Shown piece after piece: positions 14,156-24,975 of a DNA stretch of 64,000 nt. Source of the DNA: Cryptomeria japonica (lineage: Eukaryota; Streptophyta; Pinopsida; Cupressales; Cupressaceae); the NCBI RefSeq assembly GCF_030272615.1, contig NC_081413.1:555423136-555487135 (forward strand), written 5' to 3'. Within the stretch, counting starts at the first letter, position 1. Each line of letters starts with the position of its first letter. The notes below the pieces were generated by a model that saw only the letters and a program-made list of their open reading frames with translations, was not told where the DNA came from and ran no database searches. A program made the position numbers and the translations under genes.

Positions 14156-14534
14156 ATTTTTTAATTTTTTTATAACCAAAATCTAATTATATCTATCCTA
14201 AAGATTAACTTTTTAATTTTTTTATAACCAAAATCTAATTATTTTTTAAGGTTTAGTGGTCTATTAAGGTTGGTGTTGCTTTGTTTCAATTATATTGGAT
14301 TAAAAGTTCATATCAAGAGTTTAAGTTGTCTTTTTTTCAGCTTTTCTATTCAATTTATTTTTGTATTATCAGATGTGATTGCACATTGTTTTATTTCTTT
14401 TGACATTTGATAATATCTATATGGTCATGTATTTACCCTTTGCAACTTTTTTCAACTTATGATATCTACAAAATGGTGGTGTATTTTCCCTTTGCACTTT
14501 TTTTCAATTTATGATATCTACAAAATGGTGGTGT
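14156..14534. repeat. 52-bp tandem duplications (two sets)
   Basis: TATAACCAAAATCTAATTAT recurs at 14171 and 14223, a 52-bp period. Separately, GATATCTACAAAATGGTGGTGT recurs at about 14461 and 14513, with a weaker copy near 14408, again about 52 bp apart. Both are short local duplications with no gene in them. Confidence 0.7.
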
Positions 14535-15771
14535 CATAGAGACCTTTGGGGGATTTTAGGTGAGATCGATCTTGTCAATATATTGTATATAAAGGAAAGG
14601 TTTCCCAATCTTCCCAAGCCATGTTTTTCACTACAAGGAAATACTCACTTGATATTTTTTGAGGGTGAGGTTAGCCCTCACCTTCACAAATTGTCAAATG
14701 AGTTTAACCCTTACTCGAGATTGACTTCCTCAAGTAGGATCAAGCCCCACAAAAGATTTTAGTGATTCAATAATTGTTGCCCTTGGAAAATGTGCAAATA
14801 ATTCAACAATTGATAAAACTATGTAGTGCAACTATGTACTTATAAATTATATTGTCTTTTCTTGTGCTTATTCATGATGTTGTTTGTTATGTGTTATGTT
14901 ATTTTCATGTGTGATATTCTACTTTTTGCTCATCCTTATGTAAGTACTATTGTTTTTAATAAATAATTATGACACATTCATGGATGGAGGGTCTAGTGAA
15001 AGATTGTTTATCCATCTAGCGTAGACATGAAAGATTCAAACCAATCATGTAATTGAATTAACAATTTTGTTGATACAATGGTACACATTAGAATCTCATT
15101 TTTTAGAAAAGAATAACAAGATATAAAGCATAGTATTAAAATATATGTATTTCAAATGAAAACTGAGTTTAAAATATACATTGATGATTACAATAAACAA
15201 GTCTATGCCAAGATTGATCCAATCCTTCTTTGATCTCCCTACCTTGAGCTCTAATCTTTAACATACTCCCCTTGATGTTGATTTTAATTAATTTGCCACC
15301 CTTTTATAGTAAAACATTGATCTAGTACAATAAAATTAACAAAAAATGTAGTACAATGTCCTTTATACATGGTATAAAGATCACAAGTCCATTCTTTAAT
15401 GATTTCTTTTATAATTTTGCCTTGGAATTAGATGACTAGTTGTCAAACATGTCAAGAATCCATCTTTAATTAGTGTGGCAACATGTAAGAACTTGAGCTC
15501 AATAGAACTTCAACCACAAACTTATTTGGCCCAATGATGTCAGAAGTAACAAGTTATGGATTGTTACATGAGATTCAAATATGTTGTGAACACCTCAATT
15601 TGGCCTTGGTCAAGTATGTGTAACAATTCACAACACGTTAATGTGCTAAACACTGAAACAAGGATATGGAAATGCTAAGAGAACTCTTAAGATGTAAATT
15701 AATTTCAATTTGAATCCATTATGAAGAATATGTAGTACCACATGACATAATAATTGATTATAAATTTTTGT
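14535..15771. other. non-coding, nothing recognised
   Basis: No supported coding frame or element. The 83-codon open frame starting at 14511 overlaps a tandem duplication and has no recognisable content. Confidence 0.5.
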
Positions 15772-15845
15772 AGTTTGTTAGATATGTAAGGAATTTATGG
15801 TAGTCGAAAGTTTGTTAGATATCTAAGGAATTTATGGTAGTCGAA
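15772..15845. repeat. two-copy 37-bp tandem repeat
   Basis: AGTTTGTTAGATATGTAAGG at 15772 is repeated at 15809 with one base changed (ATATCTAAGG). The period is 37 bp. Confidence 0.85.
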
Positions 15846-15880
15846 CAACTTCCTACACTAATCTTTGGAGGAGGGTAATG

Positions 15881-16405
15881 CAAAATTTTTATGAAAACTT
15901 AACAGAAATAAACATAAATAGCATGCATACCACAACATAGTGATTTGTGTGGGGAAAACCCTTTCGGGAGAAAAACCCTACACTCCAAAAGTCACCCAAT
16001 ATATTATTGAAAGAAATCAATGACATGTTACAATATACTTGTAGAGAAAGGTTCTCATAAGAGTATCACTAATGGAGATCCAAAGGCAACTCAACATCAC
16101 TCTTATAATACATCAAAATACATAGCCGTAATATAATGCCCTCATAATATAAGGTTGCCTTCTATAGAAAACAAAAAAACACAAAATATTGACCATTAGA
16201 TATATGACCTTATGATAAATGATCAAGATTTTCAATGGTAAGTTATACATAAAATCTGGCTTTATCGACTATCAAGCATTCTAGATGCACTTTCACAACA
16301 TAAAAAATGCACCACTAGGAAAAACCCAACATTTCATATCTAGCACTCAAAAAGCACCTAGAGTGGAAAAAAACACATGTCTATCCAGCCATCTAAGCAC
16401 ACTAG
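15881..16405 (-). repeat. older LTR, left part, split by element A
   Basis: This sequence contains the LTR-type block GTGTGGGGAAAACCC, then GGGAGAAAAACCCTACACTCC, and begins TGCAAAATTTTTATG. Element A starts directly after 16405. The sequence resuming at 23963 could be the other part, ending near 24155 at CCCCTAACA, the complement of TGTTAGGGG. Together the two parts would make about 720 bp. The assignment rests on motif order and position, not on a matched second LTR. Confidence 0.35.
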
Positions 16406-17560
16406 TGATGAATACTAAGAGGGAGAGGTGAATTAGTATACCAATAAATACTAAACTTAAACACTTAAACAGATTAGCAATAAACCGATATAACAGTTTT
16501 ACTAACAAACCGGTTAACACAAATGCAAACCAAACAACAAATAAGGCATTCACCCACATAAGCACAATCACCATAACACGAGATTTTGATGTGAAAACCC
16601 AAACGGGAAAAACCACAGTGAGATGAAACTCACAAGTAACTATCTGCAGAATAGTAACCAGACCGGTTAAGGTCATACAATGTTCTTTACCAGAATAGAT
16701 CCTGTTAGGAATCTTAATCTCTGTTAGGAGATAAGTCTGATTAAAGACTACCTTGTGAGAGGATTTCAGATCCACAGTTGTGAACCACCTTGTTAGAGGA
16801 TTTACAAAGGCTTTATCAGGCCTACCCGGTTAAGGGTTTCGGACTTGTCGAAGATGTGAGTAATTAACAAGTGAGTGATCTAAATGCTAGCACAATATGC
16901 TTGGTTAGATCCTTGATAGCTCATTGTTAATGCATTTCAGCATTACTTCAGTCTTCAAAAACTCCACACTCTATTTCTTCACACACACCTAATCTTCTTT
17001 TGTGATCGCACATGCAAAACCTCATCAACCACACAAAACCCTAACAACCACTAAAACCCTAGACATGATGTCCTTATAAAGGAATCAGATTACATGTCGG
17101 TCCAATAGGATTACATTGCAAGTTCCTAGGTTCAGTGCATCTGGACACATTTGGTAACACGACACAAAATCACCACCAAAGTGTCGATGGATGATAACTC
17201 ATCACAAAAATAATACCGGTTGGTAACTCATCACAGAGTAATACCAGTTCATACATTTACCTATTACCGGTTCACATATTTTACCAATTACCGGTTTGCC
17301 AAGATGAAGACTGGGAAAAATGATAACAGTCACTTTGTTTCTATGTACCGCTTTGGGATCCTCGAACCACTTGAGGTCTTCATACTGCTTGAGATCGGTA
17401 AAACACTTTTTACAAAACACCGATAGTCTAAAGACTATAATACATAATACCGGTTGGAACAAGTACCGGTTGAGCATAACTCATACATACAGAAAGTAAT
17501 CTCAAAGCAAGTGTGTGTCCATCAATGAAAATCACAACAACATCATCAAAAATGCCAACA
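16406..17560 (-). repeat. element A 3' LTR
   Basis: Direct repeat of 22791-23962, starting TGATGAATACTAAGAGG and ending AAAATGCCAACA on the plus strand. It contains the shared block AAAACCCAAACGGGAAAAACC near 16595-16620 and several ACCGG(T)-rich stretches. Confidence 0.9.
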
Positions 17561-17575
17561 ATCTCTCCCTTTGGC
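17561..17575 (-). other. element A polypurine tract
   Basis: The minus strand reads GCCAAAGGGAGAGAT immediately before the 3' LTR (TGTTGGC...). This is the primer site for plus-strand synthesis. It differs at one position from the tract of element C. Confidence 0.85.
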
Positions 17576-17836
17576 ACTGATGGCAATACTCAGGAAAATT
17601 TTTGACAACTAAGTGTTTTACAACAAAAATATGTCATAATCAAAATTACTCCCCCTAACCATATACACTACCCCTTTTGCACAAAATACAATGTATACTA
17701 TTTCCTTACAGAGATAAACATGAAAGTATACATGACATGCATCAAAATTTTAAATACTACTACTCCCCCTTTGCCAACAATGACAAAGTACTACAGAATA
17801 ACCCCTCTTTCTCATTATCATTAAAATAATAAATGT

Positions 17837-20800
17837 TTATGACAATAATGAGTGAAACTTATCAAAAACTGATTTAAAATCCTGCATAAATGTCTTCATG
17901 GATAAGGACCATGACTCAAGCAATGAGGTAGCAACCTCACTTTCCGTTTGCATCTGGGATACCTATTCCTCCATGGCATCCAAGGTACTCATCTCTTGAG
18001 TGACCGTTAAGGCATCCAGATTGAGATAGCACTTCTGAAGTATTTGCAGTCGTGGTAGTAGAACCAGTTGAAGTTCCTACAAATCTCTGGTCCGGTTGGT
18101 GATTTCCAACTCTATTTTGGCAGTCTGGAGTTGAAATCGATGAACGGTTTGCCCAAATGTGGTGAAGAAATCATAGGGCATCTTGAAGGTACTTATATAT
18201 GTCTGCAAATCAGATTGCAGTTTGTCTTTCTAAGCAAGCACATCATCACATAATAGATGGGATTGGCTTATCTTACTAGGCAGTAATTTCCCCTTATCCA
18301 TAGCATCTCTTATGTCTTTCTGTGCTTTCTGAAGTTTTGACTAGAGCTCGTTTAATTTCTTCACTAAGGCAGTGTTCAATGCATTTTGATGCTTCTTTTG
18401 TGCATTGGCTTCAACAACATCTTCCAGGAATTGCACCTAGTCCTCTACAACTATGCATAAAAGTTTTAGTTGGGCCAGAGAGGAATCGGTACTAGGGAGG
18501 TTGGTACTAGGTATCAAACTGGTAAGAGTTTCTACTGTAGTTTGAATAACATCTTGTTCCTTCTTCCTCCTTAGTGCTTCCAATCACTCTTGGGCAAGCT
18601 TAATGCTTTGCAACAGCTCTGTTTCATTTGTAGATTGGATGTCAATGGGACTGGTAATGTCAGCCGGTTTGGCTTGACTACTAGTTGCCTTAGGGGTCTC
18701 CATTTGTGTGCTCTTTGCCGCTTCCTCCTTCTCTTTGTCTCTTTGCTTTTCCTCTTCAGCCTTCTTTTGCTCCTCTGCTTCTTTCTTTCTCTTTTCTTCT
18801 TCCTTCTTTCTATCTTCTTCTTTCCACTTGTCTTCTTCTTTCTTCTTCTCCTCTTCTTGTTTATTTTTCTCCTCTTCCTCTTTCTTATTCTCTTCCTTTT
18901 TCTTCTTCTCCTCTTCCTCTTTCTTCTTCTCCTCTTTTGCTTTCTTCTTCTCCTCTTCCTTTTTCTTCTTCTTCTCTTCCTTTTGCTTCTTCTCCTCTTC
19001 CTTTTTATCAGCCTTATCTTTGTCATGTTTTTCTTTGTCCACTCTCTCTTTGTCAGCCTTGTCCTTTGCTGCATCCAGAGTGACATTTTCACCATCCAAA
19101 GCATCAATGTCAATAGGGTCCATTTGTTCAGTGACTGGTTCTCCTTCACTATCAAACACCTCATCTGGTTTTCTAGTTTCTGGTTCTTGCTCAACCTTCC
19201 TATTGGTTTCAGCTACTTGATGCATCTTTAGAGCGGCTTTGGTATGAGAGTGTGTATCTTTCACCACCTTTGAGACTTTGCCTTCCAATAACAAGAGTCT
19301 TCTTCTTCTCATGAAGAAGAGGCCTTTGTACTTATCCATGATCCCATAGAGCTCAGAATTTGACACATCAAGAAAGTACTGTGCAAAGATTTCCTCTCTT
19401 ATTTCCTATTCCTTTTCTATGGCAATGCGCCATTTGTTATCTAAAGAATTGAATAAAGAATTAGGTGCTTCGGATCTAATGTCTGATGACGATTGGTCAT
19501 TAATACATAGGTATTGAATAACTTCCTGTTCAACTTCCTCCTTTTCATTATCATCAAAATCATCAAAACATTCTTTCAAGTCACTAAGCAATTTTCTTCT
19601 TATGTTTTTGATAGTCCTTTGACAATGTGTCAATGGTTTATAAGAGGAAATGTCTATATTTACCAGTGTTGATGATGCCGGTTCATTGCTGGTTGTCTTT
19701 GCTTTCTTCCTCGTTTGCCTAGTCTTTTTAGGCTATACCTCAAGTTCTGTATCCTCAAAATCTGGTGGGGTGTTCTTAGTTTTCTGCTTTCTTTCAAAGA
19801 CCTTGGCAGGTGCAGCTTTTGATTTCTTCTTTGCTGGTGACCACTTGGTCACTTTAGGACTTGCTGAAGTAACCGGTGCTGATACAGATGGCACTGCCTT
19901 TCCTTTCTTCACTGAAGGTTCTTCAACCGGTGTTACCCTCTCCAAATAGGTGCCAGTTTTCTTCTTCTTAGGATCAAGAGGTAAGGCAAGTAGGGTAGAG
20001 GCATACCCGTCTAGCATGTCATACATTACCTCATATCCCATGGGCTCCACTTCTTCTTTTCTAGGCTCAACCACCTCCATTATGCACTCATCTACTCTGA
20101 TGATAAAGTATATGTCCTCTTCATACTTCTTGACAATATCACTAGATATTCTCACCCTCTGGCTCATCTTGCGTCTGAACTGATCAAAGTATTTGTTCAA
20201 GACTTCAAGATAACTGGTTCCTACCACTTGTAGACTCTCTCTGATTTGCTTGGTAACCGGTTGGTCAACAGAACATTGTATATCACTGACTCCTGGGAAA
20301 TAACCTTGAAAATAGAAAAACAATCCTACTAGCAGTTGTCCAAATTTAAATCTTAAGGCATTGTCCTTTTTAATTGACTTTAGGTTCACCAGAAGTTGCC
20401 TTTGCATACAGGTACATAAATCAAATGAGACATCTTCCATGATCATCCTGTAGGTGGCATTTACCACTGCAACAAAGACAAAGTTAATTGTGCTAGCATA
20501 GAACGCCCGGTAGCCTATTACCATACAAGCATATTTGACTAGATCGTCCTTGATGGTATTCATGGTCATTCCCCATTGGTCGCTCACTGAACCGGTGAGC
20601 TTGGTCATTTCAGACTTGATAACCTTCTTAGGGCTGACACTTCACCAATGTTGCAGAAACTGGTGACGACATGAATAGCTTCCAGTATGATGTCATGTGT
20701 ATGCTCAATATACATTTTTTCACCATGCACTCTGCTTAGAATGATTCGAATGTGATCTTCTGTGAACTCTTCAAGAAAATACACCACATTGTGAAGCTTC

Positions 20801-21042
20801 TTCTTTTCTAGGATGTTATATTCTGGTTTGATATTTTTTTCCTTCCCGCAGAATAAACTTAACTGAGAATGGATCACTAGAGATCCTAGGTCTTCTATTT
20901 TGCAATCAATATAATCTAAACTACCTTCCTCAACTATAACACCAACAGGTATCTGGGATAGGGCATTGTATTTCTCCTTCCGTTGGATGAAATCTACTAA
21001 ATCATCAGGTGCACTAGGACTGGAGTGTGATGCAAAAGCCAT
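17837..21042 (-). pseudogene. element A accessory ORF2, coiled-coil protein
   Basis: A frame of about 1,070 codons follows gag where pol would be expected. It starts at an ATG (21042). It changes frame around 20605-20608. It then stays in one frame to a final stop at 17837-17839, interrupted by in-frame stops at 19733, about 19406, 18584, 18437, 18341, 18230, 18077 and 17963; sequence after each stop still reads as protein. The N-terminal third (21042-19980) is globular with a hydrophobic stretch. Next comes a basic linker. A Lys/Glu-rich segment (about 19025-18720) predicts a long charged coiled coil, followed by further helical sequence. No RT, integrase or zinc motif was recognised. The position after gag and general layout recall the env-like or accessory ORFs of some plant retrotransposons, but this is a weak analogy and the function is unknown. 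Confidence 0.7.
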
Positions 21043-21492
21043 GATAAAAGGATAAACAAGAATTTTTGATAAATACCTTCATAAATCCGCAATTTAGGGT
21101 TTGCAACTTCAACTTCGCCAAACACTACTTCGGTTGCTAGATTACCGCTTTGTGTTCTTCACTTGAATAATTGATATTATCTTTGGATTCTTCTTTCAAA
21201 GTTTTGAAATCTTTCTGAATCGTAAGACAAATCGCCTTTTGTCGCTCTGCACTTGAAAATTTCTTCGCTCGCAAATGATAAGTGAAAATGACTTGAAAAT
21301 CCCTTTTAAATGAATTCTTCACCTACCATAATAAATGCTCCACCATTAGGGCGTAAACCCTAATTTGCCTTATACTATTTCCGATCTTCTACCGATTGAT
21401 AGGTAACACAAACTGGTTAAGGTCTTTTACCAATGTAAACCGGGGGTTCAAAATGTTTCACCGATTCGCTCCCCCCTAAGCTTTTCTATAGC

Positions 21493-22740
21493 TTAGTTTG
21501 TCGATTTAGAGATTTCCACACTAGGTGCAGAAACCGGTTCTTCTTGTGACACTAGTTCTGGTTTTCTTTTCCATGTTTTCTTCATATCCGCTTGTATAGT
21601 TTCAATAGCAATCCTTCCTTCTGGAGTGACTGATATATCATCTGATATGTTCTTTCTCATCCTACAGATTCTTGCTGTGTGACCCAGTTTGTTGCAATGA
21701 TAGCATACCATTCCAGGTGCTCTCCATGGTCCATTATTCATGTTTCCATTCTTCCTCCTGCATGTTGCAGCAGTGTGATCGCTACCATGACAAATCAAAT
21801 AGGTTTCTCTCCAACTAGTTGCCGCTTGATAGCCACCATTACCTGACTGATGATTATAGGCATTATACCAGTTTGGATTCCAGTTTACAGAGGATTTAGG
21901 AAAAAGTCCTTGGATATTTTAAGGATATCCTCCAGTGTTGTGCACAATAGACCTACATTCAAATGCTCTATACCCAAACTTGTTGCATGTATAACAGTTA
22001 CCATTGAATCTATTGGATCTAGGCTTATTGTTTAGAAAGTAGGGAAAATTATTGTAAGCCTTACTTTTACATATATTGGTAGTGTGTCCTTCCTTGAGAC
22101 AATTAAAGCAAACAAGTTTGAATTTTTTCTTACCTTTATCCTTTGGTTCCGGTTGCTTCTTTGATGCTCCATTTTTTGTTCCAGAGGTCTCACCTTCCTC
22201 ATAACCAGAGAAACCAAGTCTGGTGGTATTCTTCACCGATTTTGTTGATTCAAGCTTTTGTTCTATCTTAACAGTACTCATATTGAATTTGGCAAGTATT
22301 TCCTTTGACTCAATGAGTTCCTTGGAAATAACATCATTGGATTCCTTCAAGGTTGCATTCTTAGAAATAGCCATGTTTAGTTCACCTTGCATTTCTTCTT
22401 TTTCCACTTTACTCTCTTGGAGATGAGCGGTAAGGGCACTGATCTCTTGTTTCAGCTTGGAGATCTCATTAGCTCTATCTTTTACCAGATCTTCAGTTTT
22501 CCTCTGGTTCTCAGGCTCTTGACACATTCTGATGGTTAGTCCTTCCAACTCTTTTCTCAGATTGGCATTAGATTCATTCAGTTTTTCAACTTCTTCAACT
22601 AGGGCTTCCATGTCCGCTTCATCAGAAGAACTATTTTCAGTAAGAGACAGAAAGACTTTATATTTGATTTTGAGTTCATCAAAGGCTTTCTCAGTTTGAG
22701 TGAGATGATGAGTAAGCTCCCTCACAGTGTATTCCCCCAT
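21493..22740 (-). pseudogene. element A gag-like protein, four knuckles
   Basis: From the ATG at 22740 (the open frame extends into the LTR, but this is the first start after the PBS) the product has an acidic coiled-coil region over residues 1-190, a basic linker (KDKGKKKFKLV) and zinc knuckles. Knuckle 1, CFNCLKEGHTTNIC (about 22110-22069), is intact. Knuckle 2, CYTCNKFGYRAFEC, has Tyr in place of His. After an in-frame stop at 21919-21921 the same frame continues to a third knuckle that has lost its first Cys (about 21805-21760) and a fourth intact one, CYHCNKLGHTARIC. Gag-type knuckles bind RNA in the particle. Plant Copia gag usually has one knuckle, so a row of four is unusual. The frame ends at 21493. 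No protease follows. Confidence 0.8.
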
Positions 22741-22775
22741 ATCTCCTTCCAAGTGGTTAAACTTATAGAAAGGTT

Positions 22776-22788
22776 GGCTCTGATACCA
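22776..22788 (-). other. element A primer binding site
   Basis: The minus strand reads TGGTATCAGAGCC two bases inside the 5' LTR, complementary to the 3' end of plant initiator Met-tRNA. This is the usual PBS of plant Copia elements and sets the orientation. Confidence 0.9.
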
Positions 22789-22790
22789 AT

Positions 22791-23962
22791 TGATGAATAC
22801 TAAGAGGGGGGGTGAATTAGTATACCAATAAATACTGAACTTAAACACTTAAACAGTTTAGCAGTAAACCGGTATAACAGTTTTACTAACAAACCGGCTA
22901 ACACAAATGCAAACCAAACAACAAATAAGGCATTCACCCACAAAATTACAATCACCATAACACAAGAGATTTTTACATGGAAACCCAAATAGGAAAAACC
23001 ACAGTGAGATGAAACTCACAAGTAACTATCTATAGAATAGTAACTAGATCGGTTAAGGTCATACAATGTTCTTTACCAGAAGAGATCCTGTTAGGAATCT
23101 CAATCTCTATTAAAAGATAAGTTCGATTAAAGACTACCTTGCGAGAGGATTTCAGATCTACAATTGTGAACCACCTTGTTAGAGGATTTACAAAGGCTTT
23201 ATCAGGCCTACCCGGTTAAGGGTTTCAGACTTGTTGAAGATGTGAGTAATCAACAAGTGAGTGATCTAAATGCTAGCACAATATGCTTGGTTAGATCCTT
23301 GATAGCTCATTGTTAATGCATTTCAACATTACTTCAGTCTTCAAAAACTCCACACTCTGTTTCTTCACACAGACCTAATCTTCTTTTGTGATCGCACGTG
23401 AAAAACCTCATCAACCACACAAAACCCTAACAACCACTAAAACCCTAGACATGATGTCCTTATAAAGGAATGTGATTTCATGTCGGTCCAATAGGATTAC
23501 ATTGCAAGTTCCTAGGTTCAGTGCATCTGGACACATTTGGTAACACGACATAGAATCACCACCAAAGTGTTAGTGGATGATAACTCATCACAAAAATAAT
23601 ATTGGTTGGTAACTCATCATAGAGTAATACCGGTTCATACATTTACCTATTACCGGTTCACATATTTTACCAATTACTGGTTTGCCAAGATGAAGACTAG
23701 GAAAAATGATAACAACCGCTTTGTTTCTACGTACCACTTTGGGATCCTCGAACCGCTAGAGGTCTTCATACCGCTTGGATCTTCATATCCTTGAGATTGG
23801 TAAAACACTTTTTGCAAAACACCGATAGTCTAAAGACTATAATACATAATACCAGTTGGAACAAGTACCGGTTGAGCATAACTCATACATACAGAAAGTG
23901 ATCTCAAAGCAAGTGTGTGTCCATCAATGATAATCACAACAACGTCATCAAAAATGCCAACA
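22791..23962 (-). repeat. element A 5' LTR
   Basis: Matches 16406-17560 over its full length with scattered substitutions. It carries the G-run/TGAAT block at 22804-22816, the GGAAACCC...GGAAAAACCACAG block at about 22980-23005, and ends AAAATGCCAACA. Confidence 0.9.
23459..23466 (-). promoter_or_regulatory. element A candidate TATA box
   Basis: The minus strand reads TTTATAAG within CCTTTATAAGG in the 5' LTR, and the same site is kept in the 3' LTR (about 17072-17082). Position inside the LTR suits a U3 promoter, but no transcript evidence is available. Confidence 0.4.
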
Positions 23963-24155
23963 CACTCGTACCCTTTTACTATTGCAAGGTTGAGACACCT
24001 TTTTCCTAACAAAAAGACCATGGTATAAGAATGAATTCATGATAGGAAAAAAATGACTACAACAAATATGGAAACTCAAAACAATAAACAAGTATTAAAT
24101 ATTTTATTTTGGGTGATGTAAGATTATTGAACCCCTAACATTCTCCTACATTAGA
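23963..24155 (-). repeat. older LTR, right part, beside element A
   Basis: Sequence resumes after element A and reaches CCCCTAACA near 24155; on the minus strand this is TGTTAGGGG, preceded by a purine-rich TGTAGGAGAA. This would suit the start of a 3' LTR downstream of the Gypsy remnant at 24388-24975. The assignment is tentative. Confidence 0.3.
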
Positions 24156-24356
24156 CACCTCAATTAACATAACTTTGAATTGAGCATTCAAAATTAAGGA
24201 TGTAAGGAAGACTATAAAAACTTTTAAAAGATAAATAAACATTAAAAAAAATTGAGTGATGCAAGAGTAACGAACCCCTAAGATGCTCCTACATTAAACA
24301 CCTCAGGTAACACAATTTTGAGTTGAGTGCTCAAAATTAATGATGTGAAGAAGATT
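24114..24356. repeat. diverged 143-bp duplication
   Basis: TGATGTAAGATTATTGAACC at 24114 corresponds to TGATGCAAGAGTAACGAACC at 24257. Both are followed by CTCCTACATTA, ACACCTCA and a TCAAAATTAA block at matching spacing. The copies are clearly diverged. Confidence 0.75.
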
Positions 24357-24387
24357 TATTTGGCCACCCAAGTTGACCTACTTATTA

Positions 24388-24975
24388 TCAAAAAATCCAA
24401 GTATCCCCCTTGTTTCCTTTCTATTTGACAAGATATTTTTTGTTTTTCTTTCTTTCAATTCTCTTAGTTATACACATATCCAAAACATGATCCATGATGT
24501 AACGATGTTTTTTCCAATTAGGGTCTTGTGATAACAATGTGCCATTAAAAATATCTTTAGATCCATAATAAGAATATAAATCAACATATTAGCATGAGAT
24601 ATCCAAACCTTAAGACAACTCAATTTCATAAGCATTTTTGAAAAATATGCTTAAAAATCTTCAAGGACCAATTTTCTTGGGTTTTAGCTTATTATAAGTC
24701 CCTATGAGTTCAATATTTCCTTTCGTAAGCGTGTTTCACAACTAACTCTCTTGCTAAGCCAATCTTTTCTCTTTTAATTTCATACATGTTATCTTTATAC
24801 TTGACATTGCTCGTCACTAACCATTTCTTAACTTGTACATGAACCTTTTTCATGTGTTGTGCAAATTTTTTAGTCTCTATGATAGCATAGTTATTATATA
24901 TAATCTCTAATAGATCTATATTGCATTTAGTTGATGTCCCATATATAATTTGGAATAGTGATTACTGTAATGCCA
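24388..24975 (-). pseudogene. Ty3/Gypsy integrase C-term and chromodomain remnant
   Basis: Read in shifting frames on the minus strand, the segment gives SLFQIIYG (the conserved SPFEVVYG-type integrase motif), then FAQHMKKVHVQVKKWL. Next are KLKPKKIGP and NAYEIELS and VDLYSYYG, which match the C-terminal integrase region of Gypsy pol. A chromodomain-like RKKNKKYLVK and DTWI follow at the end. At least one frameshift and several stops (for example at 24661-24663) break it. Gypsy chromodomains direct insertion to marked chromatin. RT, RNase H and the integrase core are not seen to the right, where they would be expected, so only the 3' end of pol remains. The lineage is probably chromovirus-like. 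Confidence 0.7.

Larger units (their letters stand above)
16406..23962 (-). mobile_element. non-autonomous LTR retroelement A
   Basis: The 7.56-kb element has direct terminal repeats (16406-17560 and 22791-23962) with TG...CA ends. An 11-13 nt PBS complementary to initiator Met-tRNA lies inside the right LTR, and a polypurine tract lies inside the left LTR, fixing minus-strand orientation. Flanks are CACTAG (16400-16405) and CACTCG (23963-23968), an imperfect target duplication. Between the LTRs lie a gag-like frame (22740-21493) and a second long frame (21042-17837). No protease, integrase, RT or RNase H motif was found. The LTRs differ at roughly 5% of positions by eye. Mobilisation would have needed proteins in trans; the nearly identical PPT block and PBS of element C point to a Copia-type partner. 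Confidence 0.85.

Noticed and set aside
18590-19231. Three long plus-strand open frames rich in Leu, Phe and Ser
   Set aside because: They are the complement of the Lys/Glu-rich part of element A ORF2; the CTTCTTCCT repetition keeps all frames open.
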